Position numbers and translations under genes: made by a program. From contig OX123205.2 of NCBI GenBank assembly GCA_944739405.2, forward strand, positions 39,886,475 to 39,950,474: a DNA stretch of 64,000 nucleotides. Reading direction: 5' to 3'. The notes under the pieces were generated by a model, which was given only the letters and a program-made list of their open reading frames with translations, did not search any database and was not told the origin of the DNA. Source of the DNA: Euclidia mi (Eukaryota; Arthropoda; Insecta; Lepidoptera; Erebidae). Shown here piece after piece: positions 61,700 through 64,000 of this stretch (positions are counted from its first letter, which is position 1; every line of letters starts with the position of its first letter).

Positions 61700-62940
61700 T
61701 TTCTGTGAGAGGGTAGTACTTCCCCAGTCGAGCCGGCATATTCATGCTGAAATCAGCAAGGCTCTACCACCGTGAAAAGTTGTTAGGTGTTACTGTTTGG
61801 ATAAAGCGTTTGGTTTTTAATTTTAGGCACCTACAACAGAAACGACTGACACCGTTTCTCTCATTACATGAACGGCAGGAGTCTCTCACCTGTTGGATTC
61901 GTTCAGTGCAATTGACGCATTTTGAGAAGGAGATTGTAACTCTTATTTCAGGGCGATCGAAATTGCCGGGAGCTCTATGCAAATTGTATCCCTTTTTGGA
62001 CGACGCTGGTCTTTTGCGCGTTGGAGGGCGTCTCAAGAACGCTAACCTCCCTTACGGGGCACGTCACCTCCGTTGTTACCGGTATGTTTATTGGTAACTG
62101 ACCGTCACCTTAAAAATTAACATGCTGGTTGTAATGCTCTGTTGGCCATTTTGCAACGCAAGTTTTAGATTTTGTCTACCCGAAGAATTATTCGGAGTGT
62201 AGTCTTTCGTTGCATCCCTTGTTATAAGCTCAAGGCTTCTTCCATGCAGCCCTTGATGGGAGACTTACCTACAGATAGCGTAACAGAGAGCAGACGTCCC
62301 TTTTTGGTAAAAACGTCAACCCTCCGAAACAGCAAGACTGTTAAGGCGTACTTGTGCGTCTTCGTTTGTCTCTCCACAAAGACCGTTAATTAAGAACTGG
62401 TCTCCTCGCTTTCAACCGAGGCGTATATAGGCTCATTTGACAGATTGGTATCTCGCAGAGGTCTGCCTTCCTTGATTCGTTCTGATTGCGGCACTAACTT
62501 CAAGGGCGCTTACAACGATTTAAACCATGTAATTAACTTCCTTGAGACCACAAGGTTGATATAGGCAATGTTTGCCCGACGTGGGATAAATTGGTTGTTT
62601 TGTTCACCAAATTGTCTACACTGGGGTGGTATATTTGAGGCCTCTGTAAAATCGGTCAAGAAACACTTGCGCAGGATAATTGGTGAATCAGTCCTTACTT
62701 TTGAGGAACTCGCAACCGTTTTGTAAGAATGTGGCCGTTCGAAACTCTAGGCCATTGTGCCCGATCTCCTCAGATCCGAATGATTTGGAAGCCCTTACGT
62801 TACTTACCCCTTTACGGGCCACTTATTGATTATTCGCCCACTTGTCGCCTTGCCTGAGTACCCCTAAATTGATACGACACCTAATCGTCTCTCGCGTTTT
62901 AAATTGATACGCCAAATTACTCAGAGCTTTTGGAAACGCT
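61700..62940 (+). pseudogene. BEL element 2 integrase
   Basis: LTHFEKEIVTLISG and FLDDAGLLRVGGRLKNANLP (about 61915-62060, BEL pre-integrase motif), CIPCYKLKASSMQPLMGDLP (zinc-binding end), AYLCVFVCLSTKTV (about 62350), LIRSDCGTNFKGAYNDLNHV (catalytic Asp, about 62475) and HWGGIFEASVKSVKKHLRRI (catalytic Glu, about 62620). Several stops. Confidence 0.8.
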
Positions 62941-62954
62941 TGAATGTGGAATAT

Positions 62955-63470
62955 TTGCACATATGAAATGAAAATGAAATCAAAATAGTTTTATTTTCCA
63001 CAAATACATGTCAGTGTTGTAAAGAACAATGGCAAGTTCCCATACAACAATTTATTTGAAATCGATTTGAAGCGTCTATGTACGAAAAAATTAAAAAAAA
63101 AGGGTTCTATTACTTAAACATAATCATCAAAAGTTTTTATTTTAGGAGGCCGTAAAAAAAATATAATATGAACATTGTTTATGTTTTAAGGTTATTATGT
63201 TAATAGAAAACAACTTTGTAACTACACAAATGCATTAAATACATTTAGATACGGGGTGGTGATGTGCAAAAAGCATTAATAGGATATACCTAGACTGATT
63301 CAGTGTCTAGACTTGATGAGTACTAACCTAATATTAAAAAATCAAAGTTCCATCACGAAATAGGGATGTAGACTATGTAGGATTTATGAAACCCTTTCAC
63401 AATTTTATTGAGTTTTAGAGCCCCACCTCATTAGGAGGCCATGGTGACGTCGCCGGCTACGGTAGGTACA
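62955..63470 (-). mobile_element. Possible LINE 3' UTR piece with (TTTCAT)n tail
   Basis: On the + strand ATGAAATGAAAATGAAATCA starts an AT-rich stretch. On the minus strand this would be a short-repeat tail like those of LINE A and LINE B. No coding part follows, so a 5'-truncated insert is the best guess. Confidence 0.4.
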
Positions 63471-63482
63471 ACTTATATTCAA

Positions 63483-64000
63483 ATGTATGGTACCAACTCA
63501 CTTAACTTATGCTTCGTGGACTTCAAGAAAGCTTTCGATACCGTCAAGTGGTGGAAACTGTGGCTGGTCCTGGCCGAAATGGGTGTACCACAACACCTCA
63601 TACACCTCATTAGACGTCTGTACGAAGATGGCACAGCCATGGTCCGTGTTGACGGTATCGACTCTGAACGCTTTAGGACCCAAGCTGGCGTTAGACAGGG
63701 CTGCATACTATCTCCCCTTCTGTTTAAGATCTACACAGAGTACATCATGCGGATAGTTCTTGAAGATTGGGACAAGGGAATATCCGTGGGGGGTAGAAAA
63801 ATATCTAATCTTAGATACGCTGATGATACCACACTCCTAGCATCAACCAAGGGCGAAATCGAGACTCTTCTTCAACGACTCGAGACCACAGCATTGGATT
63901 TTGGACTTAAAATCAATCGGGACAAAACCAAAATGATGATTGTAGATCGTGCCGACAACAACCAACCGGACGTCCAAAAAATAGCAGGATGCGACGTAGT
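63483..64000 (+). pseudogene. RTE/craniofacial-type LINE RT, runs off window
   Basis: From 63483 a frame is open to the window end: LCFVDFKKAFDTVKWW (catalytic Asp), LIHLIRRLYEDGTAMVRVDG, GVRQGCILSPLLFKIYTEYI, ISNLRYADDTTLLASTKGEI (YADD) and LKINRDKTKMMIVDRA. All visible catalytic residues are intact. It is 5' truncated: no endonuclease is recognised upstream. Whether it continues intact past 64000 cannot be seen. Confidence 0.8.

Larger units (their letters stand above)
57338..62940 (+). mobile_element. BEL/Pao LTR retrotransposon 2, decayed, LTRs not found
   Basis: All expected domains occur in order: gag, zinc knuckle, protease, RT (YIDD), RNase H and integrase, but with many stops and frameshifts. 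A leader with TTGGTAGCAGTTAGAGCGCG (57349) resembles BEL primer-site regions. No LTR pair is visible. It is unusually GC-rich for the window. A non-autonomous element (about 61236-61690) is inserted between RNase H and integrase. Confidence 0.85.

Overview
This is a transposon-saturated eukaryotic window, most likely from a lepidopteran insect (moth or butterfly). The evidence is the AT-rich background, CR1-group and RTE LINEs, BEL/Pao LTR elements, tRNA-headed SINEs, piggyBac and Tc1/mariner relics, and short Helitrons of the lepidopteran type (5' TC..., subterminal GACTGACTGACAG, 3' CTAG|T). The taxon is inferred from sequence style. I see no prokaryotic genes and no intact rRNA, tRNA or CRISPR features.

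Layout. 1-2480: LINE with a broken RT. 2733-3353: GC-rich retro-insert with a 13-bp target duplication. 3554-5030: Helitron-like tandem repeats split by a GCGTTTCCAC MITE. 5466-8072: two fold-back MITEs (one hosting a dead piggyBac) and a 207-bp Helitron. 8545-10720: LINE pieces, a pogo-like MITE and a 79-bp TTAA palindrome. 11360-20765: a LINE inside a LINE, broken by a 4.85-kb TIR element holding a 120-bp satellite, a SINE and further DNA elements. 20766-24983: a mariner-like relic, then a TTAA-flanked 3.5-kb element whose core is a 2.6-kb palindrome of 120-bp repeats. 25060-26500: LINE cut by a second 207-bp Helitron. 26501-30418 and 32099-36132: two copies of a 4-kb segmental duplication. 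37130-44450: a LINE whose RT is interrupted by a full-length, apparently intact I-group LINE (37848-43363). 45148-47570 and 57338-62940: decayed BEL/Pao elements. 48622-53040: nearly complete CR1-group LINE. 55163-56050 and 63483-64000: RTE-type RT pieces.

The only host-gene-like signal is a pair of short candidate exons. Exon 1 (182 nt, ATG to a GG|GTAAGT donor) occurs three times, at 10766, 31196 and 56850. Exon 2 (75 nt between CAG and GTGAAT) occurs twice, at 27130 and 32539. Both are open, phases match exactly, and they lie in the order E1-E2-E1-E2-E1. They look like a repeatedly duplicated exon pair or gene 5' end whose introns have filled with transposons. I do not recognise the protein.

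Many insertions can be delimited to the base because removing them restores the host element (14927-19773, 16593-18794, 25554-25760, 32642-32919, 37848-43363, 4289-4874). Together they give a relative chronology for the window.
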